Under the pieces are notes generated by a model. It was given only the letters and a program-made list of their open reading frames with translations. It did no database searches and was not told the DNA's origin. Shown here in pieces: positions 6,408 through 15,944 of a stretch of DNA of 33,445 bases; position 1 is the stretch's first letter, and the number at the start of each line of letters is the position of its first letter. The translations under genes and the position numbers were made by a program. Source of the DNA: Lachnoclostridium sp. UBA5890 (lineage in GTDB: Bacteria; Bacillota; Clostridia; Lachnospirales; Lachnospiraceae). Location: positions 1 through 33,445 of the forward strand of contig DJEU01000047.1 of NCBI GenBank assembly GCA_002431395.1, given 5' to 3'.

Positions 6408-8123
6408 ATGGAAGTGATAAATTATTTTACAGAGCGGATGGGTGCTTATGCCTTTCCAATCGTGATAGGACTTCTTGAAATAATTTTTGCAATTGTACTT
6501 TGTAATGGATTCTGGTATTTGAATCGCAAAAGAAAGTACAATAAAAGAGTTTTGGAGGGAGAAAAAATTTATCAGAGGGCGCTTAATGAAAAGAGCGGAC
6601 AGTCTCAGATGATATTGCGCTGCAAAGATAAATGTCCTGTATTTATTACGAAAAATGTCGAAACAAATTTTAAAATCGATCGTGAAAAATTAAGTAATAA
6701 TCCGGAGTGGATCGAGCGGTTATTTGGAAAAAATACCGCTCATAAGATTATTAATGAATACCAGAATTGGAACGGAACCGGCGAGCTGGTACAAGAGTAT
6801 TTTCTCAAAGAACAGAACAAATGGATACAAGTTCAGATTAATCGTGTGTTAAGTGGAAACTACGATTTTGTTGTGGTATCCGATATTAGTAAAGAAAAAG
6901 AAATGATTGCCGGTCTGGAAGAACAAATTGCGGCAGCAGAGATGGAAAGTAAGTCAAAGACAACATTTCTTTCCCGTATGTCGCATGAAATACGTACTCC
7001 GATGAACGGTATTATTGGTATGCTCACATTAGCAAAAAAGAGTGCTGACTTGAATTCAGAAGAAGAAGTTTATCTTGATAAAGCATCTGAATTGTCGCAG
7101 TTTTTGCTTTCTTTGATTAATGATATTTTGGATATGTCGAGAATTGAAGCCGGCAAGATTGAATTGTCAGAAGATGTTATCGATCTGCATGAAATTGCGG
7201 ACCAGTTAAATGATATGTTCCGTAAAACCGTTGAGAGCAAAGGCGTTGGTTTCTATCTAGAAATGAAAGAATTCGACGTGCGTTATGTACTTGGAGATGA
7301 ACTTCGTCTGATGCAGGTTATTGTAAACTTCCTGTCAAATGCAGTGAAATTTACAAGCAAGGGCGAGATCCGAGTCATCTTCCGCGAGATGTATCGAACC
7401 GATTCACAGATCAATATGATGATCAGTGTGCAGGATACCGGAAAAGGAATGGAGCCGGAATTTATCAATCGAATCTTCCGACCATTCGAGCAGGAAAATG
7501 CAAAGATTCAGACCGTATATGGAGGAACCGGACTTGGAATGGCGATTACCGATCAGATTGTGCAATTGATGGGAGGTAAGATTGTCATTGACAGTTTTCC
7601 ACAAAAAGGAACCAATATTACGGTTTATTTGAAGATGAATCTGCCTTCGAAAGCGCAGATTCCAGAGAGCGAAAGCTCTATAAAAGAAAAAACAGTGGAA
7701 GAAGAGGCCATGGTTTCATTGAATGGCCTTCATGTGCTGCTTGTAGAAGATAATGAAATTAATGCGGAAATTGCTTCCAGTATTTTACAAATGGATGGAA
7801 TAATTATTGACCATGCTGAAAATGGAAAAATAGCTGTGGATACATTTGAGGCAAGTGAAGAAAATTATTATGATGTTATATTGATGGATATTCATATGCC
7901 GGTAATGAACGGAATTGAGGCAGTACAGGCAATCCGTGCACTGCCAAGAAAAGATGCCGGAGAGGTTATTATCATTGCACTGTCAGCGGATGCATTTGTG
8001 GAAGACAGAAGACAGGCGATAGAGGCTGGAATGAATGAACATTTACCAAAACCGATTGATTTTGATGAATTGAAAAAGATGATCCGAAGATTTTTGGCAG
8101 AGAAGAAGAAAGGGGGAGAATGA
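6408..8123 (+). CDS. Membrane hybrid histidine kinase with C-terminal receiver domain
   Basis: 571 residues. One N-terminal membrane span (about 15-37) is followed by a cytoplasmic PAS-like segment ending VVVSDISKEKEM (about 70-168), a coiled linker, HisKA with SHEIRTPMNGIIGM (phospho-acceptor His193), and HATPase with N-box NFLSNAVKFTSKG and G-boxes DTGKGM and YGGTGLGMAI. A receiver domain runs from about 440 (LLVEDNEINAE), with Asp494 in LMDIHMPVMNG and Lys in LPKPID. Almost nothing protrudes outside the cell, so the signal is likely sensed in the membrane, by the PAS domain or through a partner. No Hpt protein or DNA-binding regulator is encoded nearby. It lies 35 bases after the first surface protein and overlaps the second by ATGA. 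Confidence 0.94.
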   Translation: MEVINYFTERMGAYAFPIVIGLLEIIFAIVLCNGFWYLNRKRKYNKRVLEGEKIYQRALNEKSGQSQMILRCKDKCPVFITKNVETNFKIDREKLSNNPEWIERLFGKNTAHKIINEYQNWNGTGELVQEYFLKEQNKWIQVQINRVLSGNYDFVVVSDISKEKEMIAGLEEQIAAAEMESKSKTTFLSRMSHEIRTPMNGIIGMLTLAKKSADLNSEEEVYLDKASELSQFLLSLINDILDMSRIEAGKIELSEDVIDLHEIADQLNDMFRKTVESKGVGFYLEMKEFDVRYVLGDELRLMQVIVNFLSNAVKFTSKGEIRVIFREMYRTDSQINMMISVQDTGKGMEPEFINRIFRPFEQENAKIQTVYGGTGLGMAITDQIVQLMGGKIVIDSFPQKGTNITVYLKMNLPSKAQIPESESSIKEKTVEEEAMVSLNGLHVLLVEDNEINAEIASSILQMDGIIIDHAENGKIAVDTFEASEENYYDVILMDIHMPVMNGIEAVQAIRALPRKDAGEVIIIALSADAFVEDRRQAIEAGMNEHLPKPIDFDELKKMIRRFLAEKKKGGE

Positions 8124-11100
8124 AAATGAATCGCTGGAAGAAAAAGGTTAGAGTGATGGCTATTGGCTTGGCGGTAACGATGTTTTGTGTCGCCGGTGTC
8201 AGTGCGTTCCAAAAACAAGATGCATTTGTTCCCCAGAAAAATGATTCAGAAATACAGGAAAACCATGTCGTTTTTCGCAATCAAAATAAAGACAAATCGA
8301 AGGAACAGAATTCTTCCGGTGACAGTGATCTTTGGGAAAAGGATAAAAAGAAACAAGAAAAAATTAAAAAAGATCAACTGCCGGATTCCTCTGCGCTATT
8401 TGAAAAGCAGACAGCAAATAAGAATAAAAAAACAAGTAATTTCGTGGATGATAAAAACGCAAAAAAAATGCCGGTAAGATTAAATACCGATGACCAGGGA
8501 GACAGCAAGGGAAAGGTACGTGTCCCGGGAGAAAGTGGAAATGCCGGTTCGACACAGACAGGAGATAATTCACAGAAGCAGGGAAATGAAAAATCAAATT
8601 CAGAATCAAAAGAGAATGGAGATTCTTCGAACCAATCCAATCAGGGAACTAATCCAGGACAGGAAAATAATGGAAATGACAATGACGGAAAAGGGGGTTC
8701 TTCTCAGGATTCACAGGAAGATCATGGGACAAGACCGACGGCCAAACCTCCGGTGAAACCGACAGTAACTCCGGCGCCAACGGCAACGCCTACGCAAAAG
8801 CCGGTTCCACCGGAGAATCCATCCGTTCCGAATGGAGACCGTCTGATCGAGAGCATGTATCCGGGAATCACTGAATTTCCGGAAGAAGGAGTAACGGACA
8901 CAACGGAGAAACTGCACCTTATGGTATGTCCGATCTTTGATGCTGACCGCAAAGAATATGTCTATTATAATGCGGAGCTGACGAAAGAAAAATTGTTATA
9001 TTCGGTTCTCGTTTATGTGGCAAATGAGAACAATCGTATCTTGTATCGATTGACAAGTTTTAACGATAATTTTCAAATTGGTGCATTTCCGGCGGTAGCG
9101 CAGGATGATTTTACGGTAACCTATCAATTTCGTCAAAATGCGTCGAGTGAATGGCAGAATACGGAATACACTTACACGGTGCTGCCACACAAAATATTTG
9201 TTATGAATCAGGAAAATCAATTGGTTGGAGAAGAGACCCCTCTTGATGGAAAAATAAATTTATTTAAATATAATGACTGTGTTTTGACAGAGGAACAGAA
9301 GGCGGAATTAATTGAACAGAAAGAATATCCGGTTAAGTCTATTATTGAAAATTGGATTGATGAAGACGGTCAAGATATTCCGGAACTGTTTACAGCGAAA
9401 GAAAAAGGTTGGAAAATATTGTATCCTGATAAAACGGCGGAAATTCCTTCCGGTTACGAAGCAAAATTAAAGTGGTGTCTTGATCTTGATCATTTTGATT
9501 ACTGTGCAAACTTAAAATATCTTCAGACATTGACGAAGATTCCAAATGACGTAACAGAGTTGTCTGTTATGAAGGGAATTCAGTGGGTGGATCTGCAAAA
9601 TGCAAGCTTGACAAAATTGGAATTATCTGACAGTGTTGCTGTTGTGAGTACAGAGGGATTTACGGTAAAAGATGAATTTACAGTGAGTGAAACAAACCCG
9701 TATTTTACTACATTAAATGGAGTTCTTTTGAATAAAGAACAGACAGAAATTTTCGGTGTGCCGGTGAATACAAAAGAAATTGATGTGCCAAAAGAGGTGC
9801 AGAAAATAAATATTCCGGATAAAAATAAGATTCAAAAACTGGTATTTTCATCCGAGGAACCGCCGGAAATTGATCTGACAAAACTGGATGATGTCAATTT
9901 GTGGGTTCCGAATGATTGTTATGATATCTATTATGCAAAATGGCATGCGTATTTATCTGACACTGTGAAACTGCGGAAAGAAGATGAATCCGAAGAGGAT
10001 TATGTTTTTAAAAATGGTGCGATTTTGTCAAAAGACGAGACAGTATTGTATCGTTTGGATGACAGCGTGGAAGGAAATTTCATTGTACCGGAAAGTGTAA
10101 AAGTCATAAAAAAAGATGCATTGGCAGCATGTAAAAACTTGTATCAGATTACGATTTCCGGGGAGATTGAGGACTTGGAAAAAGATAGTCTGATCGCTCC
10201 GAATCTGAAAAAAGTAGTGATGCTTGGAACTTCAGTTCCACTAAATAATAATGGAAAATTTGTAGATGATGCAACGCAGGTTTATGTTACACCGGAGTTA
10301 TATTCGAAGTGGAAGAAAAGACAGAGACCGGCAAATCTGATTCAGAGTAATCTTTCTTTGGAAAGAGAAAATGATTTTGTTTATCTGCATCAGGATTCGC
10401 AGACCATTTTGCTCGACACGCCAAAAGACCGGAAGTGGATTTTGGAAGATTTGTTTGGAAAAACACAGGTGGACGAGCTTGCTTGGGGTGCATTTTCAAA
10501 TTGTAACGATATGATGATCGTATCGCTTCCGGAAAGTGTAAAATTAATTCGGGAAAATGCGTTTCTTAACTGCAAGGCTCTGCAGGGAATTGTAGTGGGT
10601 TCCAAGGATGAAATACAAGTTGAGAAAGATGGTTTTGGAGATTGCAGTAAAATTCGTTTTATCGCTTATAATGCAATAAAGGCGGTATTTCAAGATAAAT
10701 ATTGTCCGCAGGCAATCGGATTTCGGATAAAGGATTCATCAGGGTATCCGATGTCAGGAACTGTGCCATATGGAACACATGAACTTCCATATTCTTCCAA
10801 ATTTTTCTTGGAAGGGACACCGGATGAAGGAGTGTATCTGTATGCTGATTTTTATTTTTCAGAAGATCAGAAAGGTACCTATCTTTGTGGAACGACAAGA
10901 AATATCCACGGAACATTAACATTGCGTGAAGACATTCAGGAAATTGTATTTTATAGTTTTGCAAAATGTGAAAATGAATTTTATGTTGATTTAACTAAGT
11001 TAACGAATTTATTTTCTATTGGAGAACATGCTTTTGAAGGAAGTGCTATAAAAGGAGATATTAACTTGCCGGATTCCCTTATTTACCTCGCAGAATATGC

Positions 11101-11515
11101 CTTTAGTGGATGTAAAAAGATACAAAAAGTTCAGATTAATGGATCACGGATACAGGAAATTCCTTTGTATACATTTTCTGGATGTATGAATCTGAATGAG
11201 GTGTCATTCGATACAAATAGCGAGATAACAACCATTGGAGGCTACGCATTTTCGAATACTGCGGTAACTAAAATAGAGATACCAAAATCCGTAAATAAGA
11301 TATATTCGAATGTTTTTGCGGGGTGCAATAAACTGGCTTATATGGAGTTTTTGTCGGATAATCCGCCAAAATTACTGGCATTGACAGATAGCAGTAAATT
11401 TGTGTTTGGAGAAAATATTTCATCGGATTATTATATTCTGGTCCCGCAGAATGTGAGTGAACAATATAAAGCCAATTGGAGTGACTTTGCAGACAGAATA
11501 AAGGTCCAAAAGTAG
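8120..11515 (+). CDS. Very large secreted LRR_5 (BspA-like) protein
   Basis: 1131 residues. Signal peptide about residues 1-30 (VMAIGLAVTMFCVAGVSAF). A long charged, Asn/Ser/Gly-rich disordered region (about 32-205) is followed by a Pro/Thr stretch (KPPVKPTVTPAPTATPTQKP). Then come a mixed beta-rich domain and degenerate LRR_5 blocks, clearest near the end (LPDSLIYLAEYAFSGCKKI, IEIPKSVNKIYSNVFAGCNK). The protein ends in the typical closing module of such repeats (VPQNVSEQYKANWSDFADRI). There is no LPXTG motif. The start overlaps the kinase stop (ATGA). A second ATG at 8126 sits at a better distance from GGGGG and may be the true start. It is encoded right after the kinase and 16 bases before the MoxR gene, so it is a likely client or ligand of that machinery. 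Confidence 0.92.
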   Translation: MKMNRWKKKVRVMAIGLAVTMFCVAGVSAFQKQDAFVPQKNDSEIQENHVVFRNQNKDKSKEQNSSGDSDLWEKDKKKQEKIKKDQLPDSSALFEKQTANKNKKTSNFVDDKNAKKMPVRLNTDDQGDSKGKVRVPGESGNAGSTQTGDNSQKQGNEKSNSESKENGDSSNQSNQGTNPGQENNGNDNDGKGGSSQDSQEDHGTRPTAKPPVKPTVTPAPTATPTQKPVPPENPSVPNGDRLIESMYPGITEFPEEGVTDTTEKLHLMVCPIFDADRKEYVYYNAELTKEKLLYSVLVYVANENNRILYRLTSFNDNFQIGAFPAVAQDDFTVTYQFRQNASSEWQNTEYTYTVLPHKIFVMNQENQLVGEETPLDGKINLFKYNDCVLTEEQKAELIEQKEYPVKSIIENWIDEDGQDIPELFTAKEKGWKILYPDKTAEIPSGYEAKLKWCLDLDHFDYCANLKYLQTLTKIPNDVTELSVMKGIQWVDLQNASLTKLELSDSVAVVSTEGFTVKDEFTVSETNPYFTTLNGVLLNKEQTEIFGVPVNTKEIDVPKEVQKINIPDKNKIQKLVFSSEEPPEIDLTKLDDVNLWVPNDCYDIYYAKWHAYLSDTVKLRKEDESEEDYVFKNGAILSKDETVLYRLDDSVEGNFIVPESVKVIKKDALAACKNLYQITISGEIEDLEKDSLIAPNLKKVVMLGTSVPLNNNGKFVDDATQVYVTPELYSKWKKRQRPANLIQSNLSLERENDFVYLHQDSQTILLDTPKDRKWILEDLFGKTQVDELAWGAFSNCNDMMIVSLPESVKLIRENAFLNCKALQGIVVGSKDEIQVEKDGFGDCSKIRFIAYNAIKAVFQDKYCPQAIGFRIKDSSGYPMSGTVPYGTHELPYSSKFFLEGTPDEGVYLYADFYFSEDQKGTYLCGTTRNIHGTLTLREDIQEIVFYSFAKCENEFYVDLTKLTNLFSIGEHAFEGSAIKGDINLPDSLIYLAEYAFSGCKKIQKVQINGSRIQEIPLYTFSGCMNLNEVSFDTNSEITTIGGYAFSNTAVTKIEIPKSVNKIYSNVFAGCNKLAYMEFLSDNPPKLLALTDSSKFVFGENISSDYYILVPQNVSEQYKANWSDFADRIKVQK

Positions 11516-11531
11516 AAAGCGGAGGAAAAAA

Positions 11532-12482
11532 ATGATACTTGAACAATCAGAACACATTATGGAAGAAGTGCAAAAAGCATTTATGGGAAAAGAAGAAATC
11601 GTAAAGAAGGTTTTGATGACTATATATGCGGGTGGTAATATTTTGCTGGAAGACTGCCCGGGAGTGGGAAAGACCACATTGGCCCTTGCTTTCTCAAGAG
11701 CAATCGGATTTGATTATAAACGAGTTCAGTTTACGACAGATACGATGCCATCTGATATAACCGGTTATACGATGTATAATCATAAGACAAATGAATTTGA
11801 ATATCACCCGGGAGCGGTGGATTGTAACTTTCTTCTTGCCGATGAGATTAACCGTACTTCACCAAAGACACAGGCAGCTTTGCTTGAGGCGATGCAGGAA
11901 AAGAAAGTGACGGTAGATGGTGTGACACATGCGCTGCCAAATCCATTTATCTGTATTGCAACACAGAACCGGTATGGGGCAGCGGGAACCCAGCCATTGC
12001 CGGATTCTCAGCTTGACCGATTTATGGTATGTCTTTCCATCGGTTATCCATCGAGAGAGACACAGATGCAGGTAATCCGTGCAAGCCGTTATCACAATCC
12101 GCTGGATGATGTGAGGGAAGTATGCACTGCGGAGAGCATTCAAGAAGTGCAGGGATATCTTTCTTCTGTATATATAGAGGATAGTGTATTGGATTACCTC
12201 ATTCATATCTGCGAGGAAACGAGAGAAGACCATAATGTAGAGCAGGGAGTCAGTCCACGTGGTGTTCTGGCACTCAGCAAAATGGCAAAGGCGCATGCAG
12301 TTTTGGAAAGCCGTGAATATGTTACACCGGAAGATGTTCAAAGTGTATACATTGATGTGTGTGCCCACCGTATCCAATTGCGGTCGGCGGCACGTATCGA
12401 AGGTGTTACCGCAAGACAGGTATTAACGAAGATATTAAAGGACATTAAGCCACCTGTAATTGTGAAAGGAAATAGAGGATGA
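11532..12482 (+). CDS. MoxR-family AAA+ ATPase
   Basis: 316 residues, the usual length for the family. Walker A CPGVGKTTLA (about 44-53), Walker B LLADEINRTSPKTQAALLEA, sensor 1 CIATQN, and the MoxR signature GTQPLPDSQLDRF are all intact; the C-terminal lid carries SPRGVLALSKMAKA. MoxR ATPases act as chaperone-like remodelers of envelope or metal-containing protein complexes, usually with a DUF58/VWA partner. Here the DUF58 gene follows by ATGA overlap and a transglutaminase-like membrane protein comes next, the classic trio. The ribosome site is GGAGG six bases from ATG. Confidence 0.95.
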   Translation: MILEQSEHIMEEVQKAFMGKEEIVKKVLMTIYAGGNILLEDCPGVGKTTLALAFSRAIGFDYKRVQFTTDTMPSDITGYTMYNHKTNEFEYHPGAVDCNFLLADEINRTSPKTQAALLEAMQEKKVTVDGVTHALPNPFICIATQNRYGAAGTQPLPDSQLDRFMVCLSIGYPSRETQMQVIRASRYHNPLDDVREVCTAESIQEVQGYLSSVYIEDSVLDYLIHICEETREDHNVEQGVSPRGVLALSKMAKAHAVLESREYVTPEDVQSVYIDVCAHRIQLRSAARIEGVTARQVLTKILKDIKPPVIVKGNRG

Positions 12483-13654
12483 AAGATATCCAAAGAGTGT
12501 ATATCGTAAATGTAATATTTACGATTTTGTTGCTTGTATTTTTTGATTCCTGGTACGTAGCAGCACTACTTGTATTGCAAATTTTACTTCCTATTTTGAT
12601 TCATTTGCTGTTGCGTGCAGATGCGAATAATTTGAATGTAAAAATAGAGTATGAAGAGGCTTGTCGGATTGGGACAAGTGCGCCGTTTCGACTGCTATTT
12701 TCTTCAAAAAGATATCCTCTTGTCAGCAGTCTGCTGGAAGTGAAAATAGAATGGGAAAATCGGATGCTTGGAGAAACCCGTGTCGAAATAAAGCAGTATG
12801 TATTAAAAGGACGCAGTGATGATATTCCGATTAATTTAGGATTTAGTTGTTGTGGGGAAATTATGATAAAGTATATTACAATATACTGCTATGATGTATT
12901 CGGACTGCGGAGAAAAAAGATCTGTTCTTTCAAAAATAAAAGAATTCATGTATATCCGACAGACCTGAAAATTCGTGTTCAATATGAAAAAGAAAATGGT
13001 GGAAATATTGAAGATGACTGGGAAGCACTTTCTCAAAAAGGAAACGATAACAGTGAAGTATATGATCTCAGGGAGTATCAGCCGGGTGATTCTATGCGTT
13101 CCATTCACTGGAAACTTTCCGGAAAGATGGGAAAGTATATTGTAAAAGAAGCAGGAGACACACTTCGAACAGATGCATTGGTTTTATTGGATCTTGGAAG
13201 AAAGACGGATCTGGGAGAAAATTTTTCCAAAGAGATGCTGTCCTCGGTCGTTTCTCTTGGACAGATTTGCGGGCGGAATCTGGTGGAAAATGGAATTCAT
13301 TTTATGATGGCCTATGCAACACAGAACCAATTACATCGAAAGGTAGTATTTACGCAAAATGATCTACTGGAAGAAATTTCTGTATGGATGGGAGTAAAGA
13401 TGCCAGATCAAATAGGAATGGCAATGAAATATTGGAAACGTGATATGCAGGAATTACCATTTTCACATATTATTTATATTGTACCTCACAAATTTCCGGA
13501 AGAATTACTAAATCTTCATCCGGAGATGAAAATGACAGCGGTCTGTATTTCAGAAGAGGGCGATAAAATACAGATATCAGAGCAGGGAAAACTTCGTATG
13601 ATAGATCTTCCATATGATAGTATAAAAGAAAAAGAGAACTTGATTTTAATATAA
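12479..13654 (+). CDS. DUF58 membrane-associated partner of MoxR
   Basis: 391 residues. Two N-terminal membrane spans (about 8-22 and 25-43), an immunoglobulin-like segment, then the DUF58 signature YDLREYQPGDSMRSIHWKLS near residue 195, and a von-Willebrand-A-like alpha/beta domain (ALVLLDLGRK ... FSHIIYIVPHKF). The metal-site residues expected of a full VWA fold are only partly visible. DUF58 proteins pair with MoxR ATPases in envelope maintenance. The start overlaps the MoxR stop (ATGA), so the two are made in step. Its end lies 18 bases before the transglutaminase-like gene. Confidence 0.92.
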   Translation: MKDIQRVYIVNVIFTILLLVFFDSWYVAALLVLQILLPILIHLLLRADANNLNVKIEYEEACRIGTSAPFRLLFSSKRYPLVSSLLEVKIEWENRMLGETRVEIKQYVLKGRSDDIPINLGFSCCGEIMIKYITIYCYDVFGLRRKKICSFKNKRIHVYPTDLKIRVQYEKENGGNIEDDWEALSQKGNDNSEVYDLREYQPGDSMRSIHWKLSGKMGKYIVKEAGDTLRTDALVLLDLGRKTDLGENFSKEMLSSVVSLGQICGRNLVENGIHFMMAYATQNQLHRKVVFTQNDLLEEISVWMGVKMPDQIGMAMKYWKRDMQELPFSHIIYIVPHKFPEELLNLHPEMKMTAVCISEEGDKIQISEQGKLRMIDLPYDSIKEKENLILI

Positions 13655-13672
13655 TTTAAACGGAGAAATACA

Positions 13673-15931
13673 ATGGAACAGCAAAAGAAGGTTCAAAAAT
13701 ATGAATATGTATTATATGCGATTTCAGTTTTGCTTTATATAATGGGAATCGTATGTTATTTAGTTGAATATTGTTCTATTAAAGTAACGATAAAGTGTGC
13801 AATATGTATTATTGTATCTATTGTTGCTGTTGTTTGTTTTTTGCTTTCTTACCGATTTTCAAATCGGCAAAAATGGATTCCTGTCATTCCACTTAGCTGT
13901 GCATTATTCTTTATTGCTGTAAGATCACTTGGAAGTATACGAGGAATCGCTGAATTGATCAATGAAAGAATTCTGCGGTGGAATACGTTTCATGAAGATG
14001 GAAAAAATGTGATTGCTGTCGCAGAAGCGGATCTCAATGATATTTGTGCCACAATTTTAGTGATAACTTTTTTACTGCTTACATGTATGTTTTGGTGGAA
14101 GATTAAAACAAAAATGTTAGCGGGTATGTGTATTACACTGGTATTGGGGATAACGGATTTGATGCTAGGTAGAACAAATGCATGGGTTTTGAGCTACTGT
14201 ATCGCAGGGATTTTTGGAATATGGTTTTCCCAGATAAAACGAGGTCTTTGGTTTGTAAAAGTATTTTGGAGTCTGCTGATCGCAACTTCTCTTTTTGTCG
14301 TGAGTATGATAAGTGGAAAAAATATCGAGATGACAAAGAATCTTCGCGAGACTACAAAAAAGATGGCGGAAGATGCCAGGTATCGAAAAAGTACTTTGCC
14401 AGAAGGAAATCTGTATGAATCCGATCAGATGGAAAATGGGGATGACAAGATGCTGCAGGTTCAGACAGAACAGGTAAAATCATTGTACCTTCGTGGGTTT
14501 GAAGGAGGATGCTATGAAGACGGAAAATGGAAAGAATTGAAAAAATCTTCATACGGATATGAGCATACCGGGATTCTTGACTGGCTTCAAAATAATGATT
14601 TTGCACCGGCAAAAGAATATGAAAAATATCAATCGCTGGGAGAAAATAAACAGGAAGAAAATCATGTAGAAATTACGAATCTGGGGGCAGACAGAGAATA
14701 TTTGTATCTTCCCTATTCTGTTAAAAGCATAAAAGGGCAGCAGTATACGGAAAAAAAAGATAATGGATTTCGAAGTACATCCTTTTTTGGAACGTCGGAG
14801 TATGAATTTCGGGAGGCTTCACCGGATCTTCCCGGAGAATTATTTGTCGCAGATAAATGGATCAAAAATCCGCAGACAGAGGAACAGAAAAAATATATGC
14901 AGGCAGAAAGCGTTTATCGTAAATTTGTTTATGAAGAATATTGCGAGGTAGATAAAAATCTGCAGTCATATATCACTTCTACATTTTATGATTCTGCCAG
15001 CTCTGAGGATATGACAGGTGCATATGCAATTGCAAATCATATTCGAAGTGTACTAAAAGACACTGTCAGCTATCGGCGCGCGCCGGAAGCGGTACCAGAA
15101 GGTACGGATCCTATTTACTGGTTTATGACAACAGGAAAAGAGGGAAATTCCGCACTTTTTGCGAGTGCAGCGGTAATGGCATTTCGTGCTTTTGGAATTC
15201 CGGCGAGATATGCGGAAGGATATCTGCTGGAAAAAGAAGACATTGAAAACGCCGGCGGTGGGAAAGTGATGCTGACAAAGAAAAACAGCCATGCGTGGGT
15301 TGAGATTTATCTTGATGGACTTGGATGGATTGACATCGATGTAACACCGGGGTATTATTATGAAGAGTATGCTTTGATGCAGATGGTGGAAGAACCACAA
15401 GGAGTGCAGTTGACAGCAGATCTTGAGAATAAAAATAACAATGAAAATGGTCAGGGAAAAGGTGCCGGAGAAAGTGGAAATTCACCAAAAAGACAGGACT
15501 TAAATGTTCTTAATCTGGCGGTTACGATTCTGATATTTGTTTGTATTATAATCGTTCTGGCACTTGTAGTTTTGGAAATGCGACGCTGGATCCGTTTCTA
15601 TTACTGGAAGCAGAGATTACGGAGTATGGATCCCAGTCAAAGATGTAATTATATGCAGCAAATATTGTTTTACCGTCTTCATTTATTAGGAATTGAGGCG
15701 GCACTTGGATGGCAGGTAAAACAAGTTGAAGAGCAAATACAGAAATATGTGTCGACGGTGTATGAAGGTGAATTTCAGCAGGTAAATGATACGCTGGAAA
15801 AAAATATTTACGGCGGACAGGAATTAACAGAATGGGAATTCCGATGCCTGTATGAATTTATGAATAAATTATTGTTTGATATTACATGGAAAAACGGTAT
15901 AATAAATTATATAAAATACCGCTATTTATAA
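13673..15931 (+). CDS. TgpA-like transglutaminase-fold membrane protein with Ser at the catalytic Cys position
   Basis: 752 residues. Five to six membrane spans (about 12-225), an extracellular region, the transglutaminase-like core (about 470-570), one more span (about 612-635) and a helical cytoplasmic tail. This is the TgpA/DUF3488-DUF4129 layout. In the core, GNSALFASAAVMAFRAFGIP aligns with the family pattern G-x-C-x-x-F-A ... GIPAR. The position of the catalytic Cys is Ser493, codon TCC at 15149-15151. The His (NSHAWVEIYLDGLGWIDIDV) and Asp (in the same segment) of the triad are kept. It is therefore either a non-enzymatic scaffold or uses Ser. It is the third member of the MoxR/DUF58 set and ends the surface operon. 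Confidence 0.9.
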   Translation: MEQQKKVQKYEYVLYAISVLLYIMGIVCYLVEYCSIKVTIKCAICIIVSIVAVVCFLLSYRFSNRQKWIPVIPLSCALFFIAVRSLGSIRGIAELINERILRWNTFHEDGKNVIAVAEADLNDICATILVITFLLLTCMFWWKIKTKMLAGMCITLVLGITDLMLGRTNAWVLSYCIAGIFGIWFSQIKRGLWFVKVFWSLLIATSLFVVSMISGKNIEMTKNLRETTKKMAEDARYRKSTLPEGNLYESDQMENGDDKMLQVQTEQVKSLYLRGFEGGCYEDGKWKELKKSSYGYEHTGILDWLQNNDFAPAKEYEKYQSLGENKQEENHVEITNLGADREYLYLPYSVKSIKGQQYTEKKDNGFRSTSFFGTSEYEFREASPDLPGELFVADKWIKNPQTEEQKKYMQAESVYRKFVYEEYCEVDKNLQSYITSTFYDSASSEDMTGAYAIANHIRSVLKDTVSYRRAPEAVPEGTDPIYWFMTTGKEGNSALFASAAVMAFRAFGIPARYAEGYLLEKEDIENAGGGKVMLTKKNSHAWVEIYLDGLGWIDIDVTPGYYYEEYALMQMVEEPQGVQLTADLENKNNNENGQGKGAGESGNSPKRQDLNVLNLAVTILIFVCIIIVLALVVLEMRRWIRFYYWKQRLRSMDPSQRCNYMQQILFYRLHLLGIEAALGWQVKQVEEQIQKYVSTVYEGEFQQVNDTLEKNIYGGQELTEWEFRCLYEFMNKLLFDITWKNGIINYIKYRYL

Positions 15932-15944
15932 AGGGGGAAATACG

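Noticed and set aside
4426..11515. Sortase anchoring of the LRR proteins
   Set aside because: No LPXTG-like motif, hydrophobic end and basic tail are seen in either protein.
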